NCBI RefSeq assembly: GCF_001039355.2
Contig: NW_019773848.1
Coordinates: 111,635 to 175,634 of the forward strand
Length of the DNA: 64,000 bases
From: Lingula anatina
Lineage: Eukaryota; Brachiopoda; Lingulata; Lingulida; Lingulidae
Reading direction: 5' to 3'
A model generated the notes under the pieces. It made no database searches, had not been told where the DNA came from, and saw only the letters and a list, made by a program, of their open reading frames with translations. Made by a program: the position numbers and the translations under genes. Of this stretch, positions 39,301 to 51,818 are shown in pieces; the stretch's first letter is position 1; every line of letters begins with the position of its first letter.

Positions 39301-42300
39301 TTTCCTGGCAAATTCAATAACGATGTTTGCGACAACCGACTTCTTTGGGGGCTGGGGGGGGGGATTTTTTTTTTTTTTCCGGAGAACGGGCGAAAATCGG
39401 TGCGCGCACAGGATGTCATCCAGAAAAATAAAAAAGTGTGGCCTAAATAACATTTTAACGGGAATGCTCATATCATATTAGTCCATTAAATCAGATTTTT
39501 ATTATTTTTATAATTTACTGTACTATATACAGATATATACATATAAATGGGTGAAAAAATGCCAAACACTTTCATATATATCAAATTGCATTTTATAGAA
39601 AAATTTCAAAAACTTCTTTCTTCATTACCGACGCAAGTCTCTGTGTTTGATCTCAAATGTTGATGTACTTGGCTTATTGAAGTCATCTAATGATTGAAAT
39701 TTTTGTCTCTTGCTTTTACAAATAAATTTGATTATTTTAAGCATGTGACTAATTGATTGATGTGATATGATGGGCCCAGGTGGTCTTTTACAGTGATCTT
39801 CCTCTGGCTGAAAGGTTACCTGTAGTTCATCTGAATTCGGTCACGCCTGCCAAAAAAGAAAGAGAGAGATTTGTAGAGAGTGTGGGCATAAATCTTTGCT
39901 GCAGTCACTTTCATATTTGCACCTGACTTGCCATTGGAATCTAACCAAAAATTATTTTTGGGTGAAGAGAACCAAATATTAGGCTATATACGTCTTTATA
40001 TGCAAAGCCAAAATACTTGGATATGTTGTCAAACGGCAAAAGGTTGGTTTGAAAGTGCTGATGTTGCCAAATTAATCACAGTAATTGAGGCAAATTTTGA
40101 AAATTTATAAGATAAAATGGGTTCAATTCCCACAATGAAATTCAGAAACAAAGCAAAGAACATGATGATTATCAGCCTGCACAGGTTTCTAAGCCCCATT
40201 TTCAGTAAAACGGCAGTACACTTTGGAGCAGAAACCTCTTATCACTTATGAGGTAACTGAATTAGAATTTGGTTTTGTTTTTTGCATTATTTTTACCTGG
40301 ATTTTTGAAACCTTCAGGAAACCAAACTTTTTTGAAGGGTTTAGAAGGCAAGCTTTTTATCCAAGTAATTTCACTGCAAGACAATGATGGATCGTGCTGA
40401 CAGGGTTTAGTGCCATGGAAATTGGGATTAGCTAATAGGCATTTGACTTTGCAAATGAAATATGTATTTAAAATAAACGGTATGGTAGGACAGGAAAATG
40501 TTCCTGGAAAGGTCCATCTACTTGTCTGATGACAGTCTTTGATAAATTCACTGTCTGGTTTGGAAGGTGAATATGTCTGGAACTTCAGGTGTCTGCTAAG
40601 GCTGTGTTGAGGGTGTCCTTAAAGAGCCAATGCACAAAAGCTGTCAGTGAACAGGGAGTTTATTAGATTGAAACTTGTAACCTCAAAGTCTGTACAAAAG
40701 TAGATTTTCAGCTTGCCAGAGCAGGATGACAGCTAAGTCTTTTATTAAAGAATTTGATCAATTCTAAGCCAGTTGTCAAGAAAAAAGGTGGATGAATTGG
40801 TCAAAGGGATTGCATTTTTACATGCCTTTGTTGTGTGAGTGACTCATGAATTGAACATGCTGTTAGTTTCAGGAAGATTGCTTTTTCTAACTATATGTAG
40901 AAAAAAAGCACAAACTTCATTACATTTCAGTTTTTTTAATCTGCATATCAACATAGCCTTAGATGATATAAACTATAAAAACTGTGACAATCTTTAAAGA
41001 GATTGTCAGACCATACTGTAAGAGAGACTAACACATGAACACTTTTCTCGAATGCTACACTCAAGTATAGTGACTCAGAGTAGAAAACAATCTGGTATGT
41101 GAATTAGCATGTTTGCATGTTTCTCAAATTCCATTGGTTCCATCAGATGAATAACATATTAAAAACAAGGAGAACTTAAATGGATGTTCTGTAGCTAAAT
41201 GTTAAAGATATTTTATAAGACTTATATATGATTTTATATTTTGACTGTTTCCAGGATTCAAGTCTTGGGATATTGAGGCCAGTGGTTGTGATATCAATGA
41301 AGCACTAAGAGCCATTGCTACAGAGGCACCAGTGGGGAAAGATGGATTGAATGGTGAGAGAGGGGACTTTCTGTTCTATTTTATTGAATGTGTGAGATAT
41401 GCAGGGGGATTAAAAGTCTTCTTCAACAGTATTGATTTTTTGTTCATTTTTAACAGCTTGTTAGCCATTTTAGGTCATCATAATCTGTGTTTCTTAGCAT
41501 CTTAAATGTGCCTTTGAAAAATAGCTTTGTAGTTACTAGTAAGTTAAACCTCTCTCCTAAATTGAATGCCACTTGAAAACAAAGTTTTCTTGTTTGTCAA
41601 AAATGATCATTCAATGAATAAATAAATGATGGATGAATTTAATTGGCTAAGGGAAGCAAACATATTTCATTTGTTAGCCTTAATTAATAAGAATTATCAC
41701 TTTCTAATGTATGTTCATCACTGATAACAGTAGGCATGTCAATATGAGATCATGCATCATGATATGAATTTTGCATTAATCTTATAAGTATTATGGAGTT
41801 GTATTACAGTTACAAAGCTTGTTCTGGATTTATGCCCATCCTTCAGGCTAACACATTAAAAGTGCATTTCCTGCCTATTGTAATTTTTTTCCCTATTTTA
41901 CTGGTGATGTAGACTTCTTAACATCTTAGCAAGAGTCATTTTCTACCTGCTTTTTAAAAACTTAAGGAGAGATACATAAAAATGGTGACATGTTGCTCTT
42001 GTAACTTTCATCATTGCATATGTTCATTTGTTCTTCACAAGTAGTTAACCTTTGATTGCTTGGATAATTGGTCATATTTTCTATGTGTAACAAGGTTGAA
42101 GCTGATACTCAGAAGTGGCATGTCATAAGTGTCATTTCTTACACTCCTGATGCAAATGCCGACTTTTTCAACATTGCAACAACTGTTCCATGTTACGAAA
42201 AATAATCAGCCAGACAGTGTTTTTGTGCTGGAATTTAAAAGACTACAGCTGATTCTTATTCTAATCTCCAGGTCTGATGCTTATGAGTAATGTTTCTCCT

Positions 42301-44314
42301 ACAATGACCATAGATTAGTTTATCAAATTCTTATTAAAACATTGTAAGAATGATAGACTATTTTTTAATTTTACAGATTATACAAATAAACAATACATGT
42401 ATGTCAATTTCATATTTTACTGCCCACACAAAAATTCCATGATTAATTTTTTTACTATATATAAAGTGCAGTAGCTTATCCAAAACATTTCGAGTGCTTT
42501 AAATTGATCTGATAAAAAAGAAATAAGTAGTAATATTAATTGTGTAAAATGATTTTGTTTTCCTGAAATTGCCAGAGTTTTTCTGATAATTATTTGATTG
42601 ATGTGGATTGCACCTGTGATGGATTGATTTAAGAGAAAAAAGCAGTTCCTGGAAGACTGAAAGCTGCTGTTTCTAATATCTGGATGAAGTATAAAGTACA
42701 GTTGAACTATATTAATGTACACCTGTAGGGGCATTCAATTCAGCAGAGTCGGACCTCAGCACAGCAGCTAGTTTCCTTTTTTATGTTGGATCTGGTAATT
42801 ACTTGTTGAGGAACAAGATTTGTCTGTCTGCATCAATATGCAACGTGTCCATCTGCTACTGGCTGATAAGCTTGTGTTCAAGGCACAGTTTAAAGTGAAT
42901 TCAAACAAAGGGAACGTGTGTACCATTACATATGCACTTACCATGTATCTCACATAGCCACTAAAATATATAGTTCTGTTCATTTTTCAGGATATGTGTT
43001 ATTTGTTTGTCATATTAAACAACTTATTTAATTGCATGTTTGTTGAATTTTAAGTTTTTTCCCCTTTCTTTAGCAAGTGATTTTATGGACCCCTTGATAC
43101 GCCAAAATATAATTTTAGAAAAAGAAATCATGCAAGCAAAGGGAAAAAGAATTTAGTAGGGAAATATTCTATGATAAATTGATAAGTTTTGATTAAAGTT
43201 AGAATACTTTCTAATAAGAAAACCATTTGAATTAGCATTTATAAACCATTTATGAAATTTTGTGTTGCACATACCACATACTTCTAATGACTTTTGTTCA
43301 ATGATGTTTTGGATTTTTGATTTTGAATGGTAACTTTCAAGTGAAAATATATATATTTTAAATCAGAATAATGTACTTGATATACAGAATACATAGAAAT
43401 TACTTAAAATCCACACATTAAGTATGTAAGTCATGGTTTTGATTACTTTTCAATTTTTTAAATGTCCACAGAACACAGTTTACGTAGAATGTTATGATGA
43501 CCTTTTGTTTTTAATTGTTGATAAAGCAGCTTTCTGACATATTAGTGATGGTTTTCAGTTCAGTTAATTTTAGTTGAAAAACAAGTTAAATGTACAATTC
43601 ATTAAAACTTGTCCATGACACTTTGCATAATGCTGCAAACAGAAAAAAAAAAACCTTGGTAGAGGTAAAAATACTTGGACTGCGTGTGGTTTTATTCCTA
43701 ATTTTACCTGTCTCTGTGGAATTTCTTCTCCTTTTATTATATTATTTGGCAGACCATAATAGAATTAGTCTCAGGTGTTTCCTGTGGCTGTAACACACCA
43801 CTCTTAATTGATTTATAGATCCTGCTGTTTTGGATGAAGTATTTTCTCATTGTGATTCAAAAACTGCATTTGCCCAGGGGAAAAAAATCAACACTGGAAG
43901 ATGCTCTAAGATTATATATTCTTTTGGACAGTAAATGGGGAATGGTTGTAGTTGCAAATTTTGAAATTCAGTTCAAATTGGTATACGGAAATTCTCAAAT
44001 TTTGTTAAAATTAGTAATTAGATCCTGTTTCTTTGCTTCCCAGTTTGGTAGATGTAATCAACTATTTTTGTTTAAAAGATAGTTCAATTTCTGTTCTATT
44101 GAAGAGTTCATCTTGGAAAAGAGGTGATTGGATTGCAATGATTAAACAAAATGCTCCTAAGAAAGGTTTAAAAAACCGGTTGTTTTTTCCACTCTCCAAC
44201 ACCCAAGGTGGAATAGCTTTATATAAAGATCCCATTAGGACCTTCCATCACATTTGTCTTAACTTGACATTTATACACTGTAAAACACTTAGCACAGATC
44301 ATTTTTAATCCATG

Positions 44315-44361
<47 letters not shown>

Positions 44362-47300
44362 TCTGAGGCAATGTTTTTAGTAACCTTATTATTCTTTTAT
44401 ATTCCATATGGTCTTGATGTGTTATAACAATTACATGAGACTGCACCTTTATAACTGAAAACTGAAAAGGCCATTTTGAATAGGAGAATACTTTTGCTAT
44501 GGGCCAACAGGTCACTCACTAAAAGTTACTTAGAATATGGAAAATTAGTACAGTTTATTAGTAGTATGGTAAATAAGAGCTAAACCAGTCAGAACAAAGG
44601 ATTTGTTTGTAATGCATATTTAAAAAATACTCCTATTTCTTTCTGCAGTAGTTTAACATTTTTATTAGTAAATAGAACTGATTACCTCAATAATTCTCCT
44701 AGTGTTCATACATAGGATAGCTGTGCCTGTTAGGTTTTAACTTTCAAAAATCTTTATCTTTTTTTTTTCAACTGCAGACAAATTTAATCTGAGATAGGAA
44801 AAATCAATATTTTGCACTGAGCTTGACAACTTAACCTATCAAGAGCACTGAAATATAAACAAATCCTATGGACACATTACACAATAATTGATAGTTTGAT
44901 CACCATGGGACTTGGGGAGCTGGCATCTTATGTGAGGAAGTTTAGAAGAAAATGATTTTGGATCAGAATTCTGATTAACAAATTCTACTCTTTTGTTAAA
45001 TGCCAAATGGTATGCACAGGGAAGTTTTGTAAAGCTAGAAATTCAATTAATTTTGACATCTAGCTTAATCAAGAATTATCAATCACTTTTGTGTGATTCA
45101 CACAGTAAGGAGGGAAAAAAGGGAAAAAAAGATTGTTGTTTTTTTGTCTGATGGAAAAGGGCCCCCACTCAACTTACCCACAATTACAAGTTGATATGTG
45201 CATATATGATAAGCTTTGTCAGGGTTTGTAATATGTAGGTCATGACTTTTTGTTGGCTAAATATATAACTTACGGTCTTTATTTACACATACTTCATCTT
45301 CCAAAAAATCTTTTTAAAATGTTTGCTTAAGTTACTTGAAAATAAGCCACAGTAACATAGATGAGATGCAAAAAAAGTTAATGAACCAACATATTTTGAA
45401 ACATTGCATTTTATCTATACGGCAATATTGAGACATATACAAGGATCTATTTGAGGAAGCACTGATACTTAAGTGTATAAATAGTTGAGAAAAAAAGTAT
45501 CAATTTATAAACATATATTTATATTCATGGTCAGTTTAACAGACTAGCTACAATTTAAGTTTTGTTTATTATTCTGAATTTTTGTTACATATTTACTTTC
45601 AATTAAGCATGTTTCATTTTACCCTTTATTTGTTCATTTCAGGTGAACACATTGTTGAACATCAGTCTGAGACACTCTATGCCCAAGTACTGGTCAATCC
45701 ACAAGTCCAGACAGTCAGAAATGCTTTGAAGAAGTTTCTTCTTATCAACACTCTTCACAAGCATCTCATCTATGCTGGTCATGCCTTTCAAGGTTCTGGA
45801 GGATGGATACTTCAAGATGATGTTTTTTCCTACAATAATTTTGCTCACTGCTTTCGTGAGGCAGATGTAGAAAATGGGCTGAAGAAGCAGAGTGGTGGAA
45901 CCCTTAGTATCCACACTTTTGACGAAGGAGATTGGAGCAATGAACATATTGCCAAGCAGGACTTTTCTAAGTTGCTTCAAATTGCAGTTAATCCAGAAGG
46001 AAAACTGACTGAGATAACTGGTATTCTGCAGTTCACTGCCTATGTCTCCTATTTTGTCAAGGTTAAGCTGCCACAAGATTTGTTGCAGTCAACTGAGGTG
46101 GTTGGCAACATTCGCTTTAGTAAGCCTACTCTGTATATATTTCCTGGATGCCAGGGTGACTCTGCTTTATTTGGTGTTAGTGGCTTCAATTTGCTTATAA
46201 ATGGTGGATATAGCAGGAAAGCATGCTTCTGGGACTTCACGCGCCATTTGGATCGTATAGATGCTATGCTCCTTACCCATCTTGGGGCTGATAATCTGTT
46301 TGGAGTCAGCAATGTCATCCAGAGAAAGGTAGCTCAGAATGTCCACCCAGAAATTGGCTTTGTGTACTTTAATGCAGTAGAAAAGAGCAAGCACTCTCCT
46401 AATGGTGATACCCTGCCCGAGGCCGATTCCCATAAAGATGCCAGTTTGCTAGTCAACTTAGCTGAAGAAGGCATTAGGCTGGTTGAAAGTTTGAAGCAGT
46501 TGGGCCATCCACCCTCTCCATGTATGCGTAATTTATCAGATCCAAATATCACACCAATCAATCTGTACCACAAAGTGGGACATGGCACACTTGACATGTA
46601 TGTCCTGAACCCAGTTCAAGATAGTAAAGAGTTGAAAGATTTCTTGCATCAGTGGAACAAACAAACCAATCACTTCAGTTCAGCCAAATCAGCAGTGAAA
46701 GTGAATGACAAATCATACCACATTCCTCTGCCCAACATGTTGTCAATCTGTGCTCTTCTTGTATGGCGTCCAGCCAATGCCAATGAAAGTATCAATAGAA
46801 TCTTATTCCCTGGTAGTGCCCCACAATACAAAGTATTTGAAGGACTAGAAAGACTCAAGCATCTAGATGTCCTGAAGCATGCCCAATGCACAGCCAACAG
46901 CTTGAATGTCAGTAGTAAACCTTCCAGCAGGAAAGTTTCATCTGCAGGAAAGCTGAGTTCAAGACCTGTGTCAGCTAAGCCCATTCAGAAAACTGTTGTG
47001 GAAAAAACAGAAAAGAAGATGGAAAGGAAACCAAGAGATGTCAGGTCTCCTAAGGTTAAGGACAAGAAAGAAAAGAAAGATGCTGAAAAGTCACCAAGAA
47101 AGAGAAGCCCTAGTGAGACACCTGTAGATTCTGCCACAGCGTCAAAAGAACCAACACCACCAGTTTCAAAAGAACCCACTCCTCCACCATCTAAAGAACC
47201 CACTCCTCCACCATCTAAAGAACCTACTCCCCCACCATCTAAAGAACCAACACCCCCACCATTTATAGAGCCAACACCAGAATTAGATGTCATGAAGGAA

Positions 47301-50300
47301 GGCAGTCCAGCAGTAGATGAAGACATTGTACAGTCTGGAGGAACAACACCTCGTGAAGAAAGTCCTGTTCCTCTTGCTGGCGAACATGGAGTAGCCCATG
47401 ATTCTGAAGAACATGTGGCAGCATTGCAGGGAACCAGTGCTGAAGAGGGTTTACTGATTGATACCTCTGGTATCAGTGCACCGGCCCCAATTGATATATC
47501 CTCATCAGAGGATAAACAAGAAGTTCATGATGAAGTAGAAGAGGTGCCATTTGAAGACATCACAAAGTCATCAGAAACACAAGCAAAGACAGAACCCTTG
47601 GAAGCTTGGCCTGAAGGCCAGGTCCAAGAAGCACCAGCAGAGCTTGGATCTCCAGAACCATTGCCAGATCCAGATAAATTTGATGCCACAGGATTTGAGA
47701 TGGCTGCAGCAGAGGTACCATTAGTAGAGAAAGAGCCAAAACCAATTGACAGACAAATAGCTGATGAAAAAGATATTGACACCCAAGAAACTGAAAAAGA
47801 AGCAGAAGCATTTGGGCGATCAGAGGAAAAGGTTGAAGAAATTGAAGAAGCGCTGGATAGTGCTGAAAGGGCAGGTTCCGTTGAAGATGAAGTGCCAATA
47901 TTGGAGCAACAAAAAACTGATTTTGAAAAAGTGAAAGTGAATGAAGAAAAGATTTCAGAAGAACAGGCAGTAAAACTGTTAAAAAATGAGGATCTCCCTG
48001 AAGCAGAACCAGTTTTAGAAAGCTCCCCAGAAGATTTGATGGAACAAAAGGAAGAAGTAGCTGCAGATGAGACAGTACCAAAAGAGGAAGTTATGGATAA
48101 AGTAGATGCAGATGAGGCAGTAGCAATAGAGGAAGTTATAGATAAAATAGCTGCAGATGAGGCAGTTGAGACAGTACCAGAAGAGGAAGTTATGGATAAA
48201 GTACTTGCAGATGAGGCAGTACCAAGCAAGGAAGTTATAGATGAAGTAGCTGAAGATGAGGCAGTACCAAGACAGGAAGTTATAGATGAAGTAGCTGCAG
48301 ACGAGGCAGTACCAAAAGAGGAAGTTATGGATAAAGTAGTTGCAGATGAGGCAGTACCAAAAGAGGAGGTTATAGATGAATTAGCTGCAGATCAGGCAGT
48401 ACCAAAAGAGGAAGTTATAGATGAAGTAGCTGCAGATGAGGCAGTACCAAAAGAGGACGTTATGGATAAAGTACCTGAAGATGAGGCAGTACCAAGACAG
48501 GAAGTTATAGATGAAGTAGCTGCAGACGAGGCAGCACCAAAAGAGGAAGTTATAGATAAAGTAGCTGCAGATGAGGCAGCACCAAAAGAGGAAGTTATAG
48601 ATGAAGTAGCTGCAGATCAGGCAGTACCAAAAGAGGAAGTTATAGATGAAGTAGCAGCAGAGGAGGCAGTACCAAAAGAGGCACTTATGGATAAAGTAGC
48701 TGCAGATGAGGCAGTACTAGAAGAGAAGGTTATAGATAAGATGATGGTAGAGAATCAACTGACTCAAAAAACTGAATTAGAACATAAAGATGAAGTTGTC
48801 TCTGAAACACTAGTAGAAGAACAATTGGAAGTAATTGAAACACACGAAAAAGAAGAAAAGGTCACTGAAGCACCAGCTTACACCCAAATAGATGAAGAAA
48901 ACATACTGCAAGATGCAGTTGAGTCAGAAAAAAAAGATGAAGACCAAGATGAAAGTGTTGAAGGGACTGAGACTGCGCCTACAAATATCCTGGCAACTAT
49001 TTCAGCTACTTCTACTGAAAAGGAAACAGATGAGTTCAGTGGAGAAGAGACAGCAGATCAAACATCCATGATTCAAGAACAGGGACCTGAGACAAAAGTA
49101 GAGGAAAATGTTGAAAAAGAAACCCAGAGGGAAGAATACATGTCCACAGAGAGAGGCACCGTTTGTGCAGAAGAACCTGAGGAAAAAGAAGATACTGATT
49201 TTGAGAAGGCAATAGCCAAAGATGCAGAAATTGCAATAAAAGCAGCACCTGTGGCTGCAGCTTTATCTGATGGAATTGGCTCAGAACTAGAAGAAAGAGA
49301 TGTCCAAGAATTGGTAAAACCTGCTGTAGAAGAGCATGAAGAGAAAAATACAGAACCGAAGGAACAAAAAGAAATTATGGCTGATAAAGATGTGTATGAG
49401 GAAACTGCAGAAGATGAAGAAAAAGATGAGAATGATCTGTGTAAGGAAAAAGATGTAGTACCAGAAACTGATAAAATAGAAGTAGAAGAAGAAAGAAAAA
49501 TCCAAGAATTGGAAAAGACACCAGCTAAAGAACATGAAAAGAAAGGTACAGAAGAGCAAGAAGAAGATTTAACTGATAAAAATGTCTATAGAGAAACCGA
49601 AGAAGAAGACAAAAAAGATGAAGGTGACCTGTTCCAAGAAAAAGAGGCAGAACCAGAAACTGAGATGGTAGAAGAAATAGAAGAAGAGGAAAGAGAAATT
49701 CAAGCATTGGAGAAACCAGCAAGAGAAGAACAGGCTAAGAAAGAAACAGAATCACAGGAAAAAGTAGAATGTGCTGTAGAAAAAGATGTCTATGGAGAAA
49801 CTGCAGAGGAAGAAAAAGATGTAGAACCAAAATATGAGAATGTAGAAGAAACTGGAACATTGCCAGTAAACACACAAAGTGAAGGTGAAAAAGATGAAAA
49901 TTCAGAAGACATAAAAGTACCTTTGACAAGTAAACAAGATGAATGTGTGCTTATGGAAGAGTCAAAGATATCAAGATATGAAGAAAAATTGGAGGGTTCC
50001 ATGATAGATGAGCCAACAGATAAAACACCCATAGATTTAGAAACTGAGGAAAATGCAGCACAAGTTGGAGGAAAGCAGATTCATTCTGCACCTGAACCTA
50101 ATGCTCACCTTGTAGATACATGTGAAATATCCAAAAAAGTGAAAGAGGACCAGTTTGATGAAGAGGAAGAAAAGGAAGTAGTTACTGAAGACATTAAATC
50201 ACAGCATACAGAGACAGATGAAACATTGCCACCAGAAGTTGAAGCTTCTGATGATTTAAGGGCTATGGTGGAAAGTGCAATGGATGAACAGGACACTGTA

Positions 50301-51818
50301 CCTGAAGATGATGCCATGAAGGAAGTGGAGAAGGAAGAACCATTGGAGAAAGAAAGAGTTTTTGATGAGATCCAAATCCCCAAAAATGATATAGAAAAAG
50401 AACTGGCTGCCAAATCTTTTTCTGCAGTCATTGATGGGGAAATGCATCAACAAGATGGTATTGGAAAGGACAAGGATGACCAGTTAGAAATAAAAGGTAA
50501 AGAATCTGAAGAAGATGAAGGAATTGCTGATACAGAAACCCCTACATCTCCCCTAGAAGGCATGGATCCTGATATAGAAAAATGCCAAGAGCCAGCAGAT
50601 GTAAATGAAACAGAAAATCTTCCTCACTTAAATGTGGAATCAAGGCTTTTGGAAGAGACTGCTGTGGATGAAAATGATATACAGAAAGAAATACCTTCTG
50701 AAAAAGAAGTTACCCCTGATATTGGCAGTGAAAAGTTAACAAAAGCAGAATTAGATTCAGAAGAGGAAGATGAGGACACAACAGCTACTGCCCCACCTGT
50801 GGAGGAAATTTCTACTCCTGGTGAAGAGTTGCCTGTTGATAAAGCATTCCTCTCTGGGCCTCTTTTAAGTGATGACTTAAGGGCTATGGTAGAACAATCC
50901 ATGGGTGAGGAGACATCCAAACAGAAGAGTATTTTACAATCTGAAGTGGCCAGCAGCTCAAAACCAGATCTTCTCTCAGACCACATGGATGATGAAAGGT
51001 CAACAGCATATAGCCATGCTTCTGAGAAAACCACAGATGAAGAATTTGATCCTTTGAAAGAATGGGGTAAGCCTATGGGACTTCCTGCACCTCCACCCCC
51101 ACCTGCTGATGAGAGTGGTCAAGGTGACAAGGCAAAGAAACCTAGGCCAGCTTCCACTTCTAAAACTACACACACCAGAGCCAAGAAACCAGCAGCTGAT
51201 TCTCCAAAGGACACAAATCCTAATCTCAAGAAACCAAAGACCACCACAAAAACTACTCCCAGAACTGGAACACCTACTTCCAATGCTACTAATGGAAAGA
51301 GAGAAAAGTCAGCAGACAATAAGGTCACAGAGGCAAGAAGAAGACCCATGTCTTCAACTCCAGTTACAGCTACAAAGACAGAAGTCAGAAAAACCATCAC
51401 CAAATCTACCACTAAACATTCTGACAGAGTGTCTTCAAAGTCAAGATCAACCCCACCTCTTGGCCCAGTCACACCATTCTATTTGGATCTGACCTATGTT
51501 CCATACCATGGCAGTCCCCATTACTGTGATGTTGATTTCTTCCGTCGTGTGAGAGCTCGATACTATGTCTTCAGTGGCTTGCATCCATGTCCTAACACCT
51601 TGAATGCACTTCTTGAGGCTAAGATGACATGGGAAGAGAAGGACATACCAGTGACCATAATACCAACATACGACACAGATACACTGCGCCATTGGATGGG
51701 CATGCACCGTGATCAGCTAGGGCAGCTGAAGATTGATGTTGCACCCTCTGCAAGCAGATGCACCATCCAGTTGCAGGATCATGAAACTAGCTGTGCTGCT
51801 TATAGACTTGAATTCTAA
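28181..51818 (+). CDS. MAP1: Microtubule-associated protein 1 (MAP1A/MAP1B/futsch family)
   Basis: Cytoskeletal protein expected to bind microtubules (and actin) and, as in vertebrates, to be cleaved into heavy and light chains. Exons 28181-28316, 41255-41353 and 45643-51818 join in frame to 2136 residues. Residues of about 17-495 match the conserved MAP1 N-terminal region (LLIVGEPATEDH, YIFPGCQGDSALFGVSGFN, LLTHLGADNLFGV, KVFEGLERLKHLD). The LLTHLGADN stretch looks like a metallo-beta-lactamase-type motif that has lost its metal ligands. Then come a Lys-rich linker, EPTPPPSK repeats (577-622), a 15-residue acidic repeat (about 883-1110), three ~65-residue acidic repeats (about 1296-1482), two DDLRAMVE motifs (1615, 1822), a basic Pro/Thr segment and the C-terminal light-chain domain (about 2020-2136, FYLDLTYVPYHG to the end). 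Most of the protein is one 6.2 kb exon, as in other MAP1 genes. Introns are 12.9 and 4.3 kb. Confidence 0.94.
36051..36810. mobile_element. Element with 140-bp terminal inverted repeats
   Basis: Arms 36051-36190 and 36671-36810 are inverted copies (roughly 80-85% by eye) and begin with AGGCCTCATAAACG. The arms contain repeated short words such as AACGAGC and CAAGCAC. The interior holds an 84-bp AT repeat and a ~230-bp open antisense segment (36334-36566) without an ATG (an in-frame TGA lies just upstream). No transposase, so this is a non-autonomous fold-back or MITE-like element. A target duplication is not clear. Confidence 0.75.
36250..36333 (+). repeat. (AT)n microsatellite
   Basis: About 42 AT units inside the 140-bp-TIR element. 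It encodes only a spurious Tyr-Ile repeat. Confidence 0.95.
38487..39443. mobile_element. Non-autonomous DNA transposon with 34-bp TIRs and TAA target duplication
   Basis: Both ends read inward GGCCACACTTTTTTATTTTT, then MTGGATGACATCCT (33 of 34 identical). The flanks are TAA (38484-38486 and 39444-39446), a 3-bp direct duplication typical of PIF/Harbinger-type insertion. AAAATCGGTGCG occurs near both ends in the same orientation. The interior has two diverged ~95-bp direct repeats (about 38675-38780 and 38838-38940) and a GC-richer segment (38940-39220). No transposase ORF. The superfamily is inferred from the target duplication only. Confidence 0.75.
41354..45642 (+). other. MAP1 intron 2 (4.3 kb)
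   Basis: Bounded by AATG|GTGAGA and TTCATTTCAG|GTGAACAC. AT-rich, with a CA microsatellite at 44317-44356 and no coding evidence. The open frame before 45643 is intronic read-through. Confidence 0.8.
44317..44356 (+). repeat. (CA)n microsatellite
   Basis: Twenty CA units in MAP1 intron 2. Confidence 0.95.
47137..47280 (+). repeat. Coding tandem repeat, EPTPPPSK type
   Basis: Six consecutive units of the form (S)KEPTPP(P/V), encoded by a ~24-bp repeat inside MAP1 exon 3. Predicted to be disordered and phosphorylatable (Thr-Pro sites), between the Lys-rich linker and the acidic central region. Confidence 0.9.
48058..48740 (+). repeat. Coding minisatellite: about 15 acidic 15-residue repeats in MAP1
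   Basis: A 45-bp unit encodes KEEVIDEVAADEAVP and close variants, about 15 copies in a row. One unit carries a 3-residue insertion (ETVP). Variants MDKV/IDEV and the pair EDEAVP-RQEVIDEV recur at spaced positions, suggesting higher-order duplication of several units. The repeats keep strict frame and negative charge. Confidence 0.92.
49293..49855 (+). repeat. Three ~65-residue acidic repeats in MAP1
   Basis: Units start at RDVQELVKP, RKIQELEKT and REIQALEKP. Each continues through an EEH/EEQ-rich segment to DVYEETAE, NVYRETEE or DVYGETAE and then an acidic PET/PKY tail. They are diverged, so older than the 15-residue array. The helical heptad character suggests charged single helices. Confidence 0.8.

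Larger units (their letters stand above)
28317..41254 (+). other. MAP1 intron 1 (12.9 kb)
   Basis: Bounded by a GTAATG donor and a TTTCCAG acceptor. It contains no supported gene. It holds two terminal-inverted-repeat elements (36051-36810 and 38487-39443), an AT microsatellite, a G-rich run (35670-35692) and a C-run (37918-37930). Its size suggests room for enhancers, but none is recognisable by eye. Confidence 0.8.

Noticed and set aside
45582-45642. Upstream extension of the large MAP1 ORF with its own ATG
   Set aside because: A strong acceptor TTCATTTCAG at 45642 and the in-frame join to exons 1 and 2 (conserved N-terminus) show that this is intron.
47525-48229. Long antisense ORF (234 residues, Ser-rich) and other antisense ORFs over MAP1
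   Set aside because: Shadow frames of the GA-rich acidic coding repeats; composition follows the sense strand.
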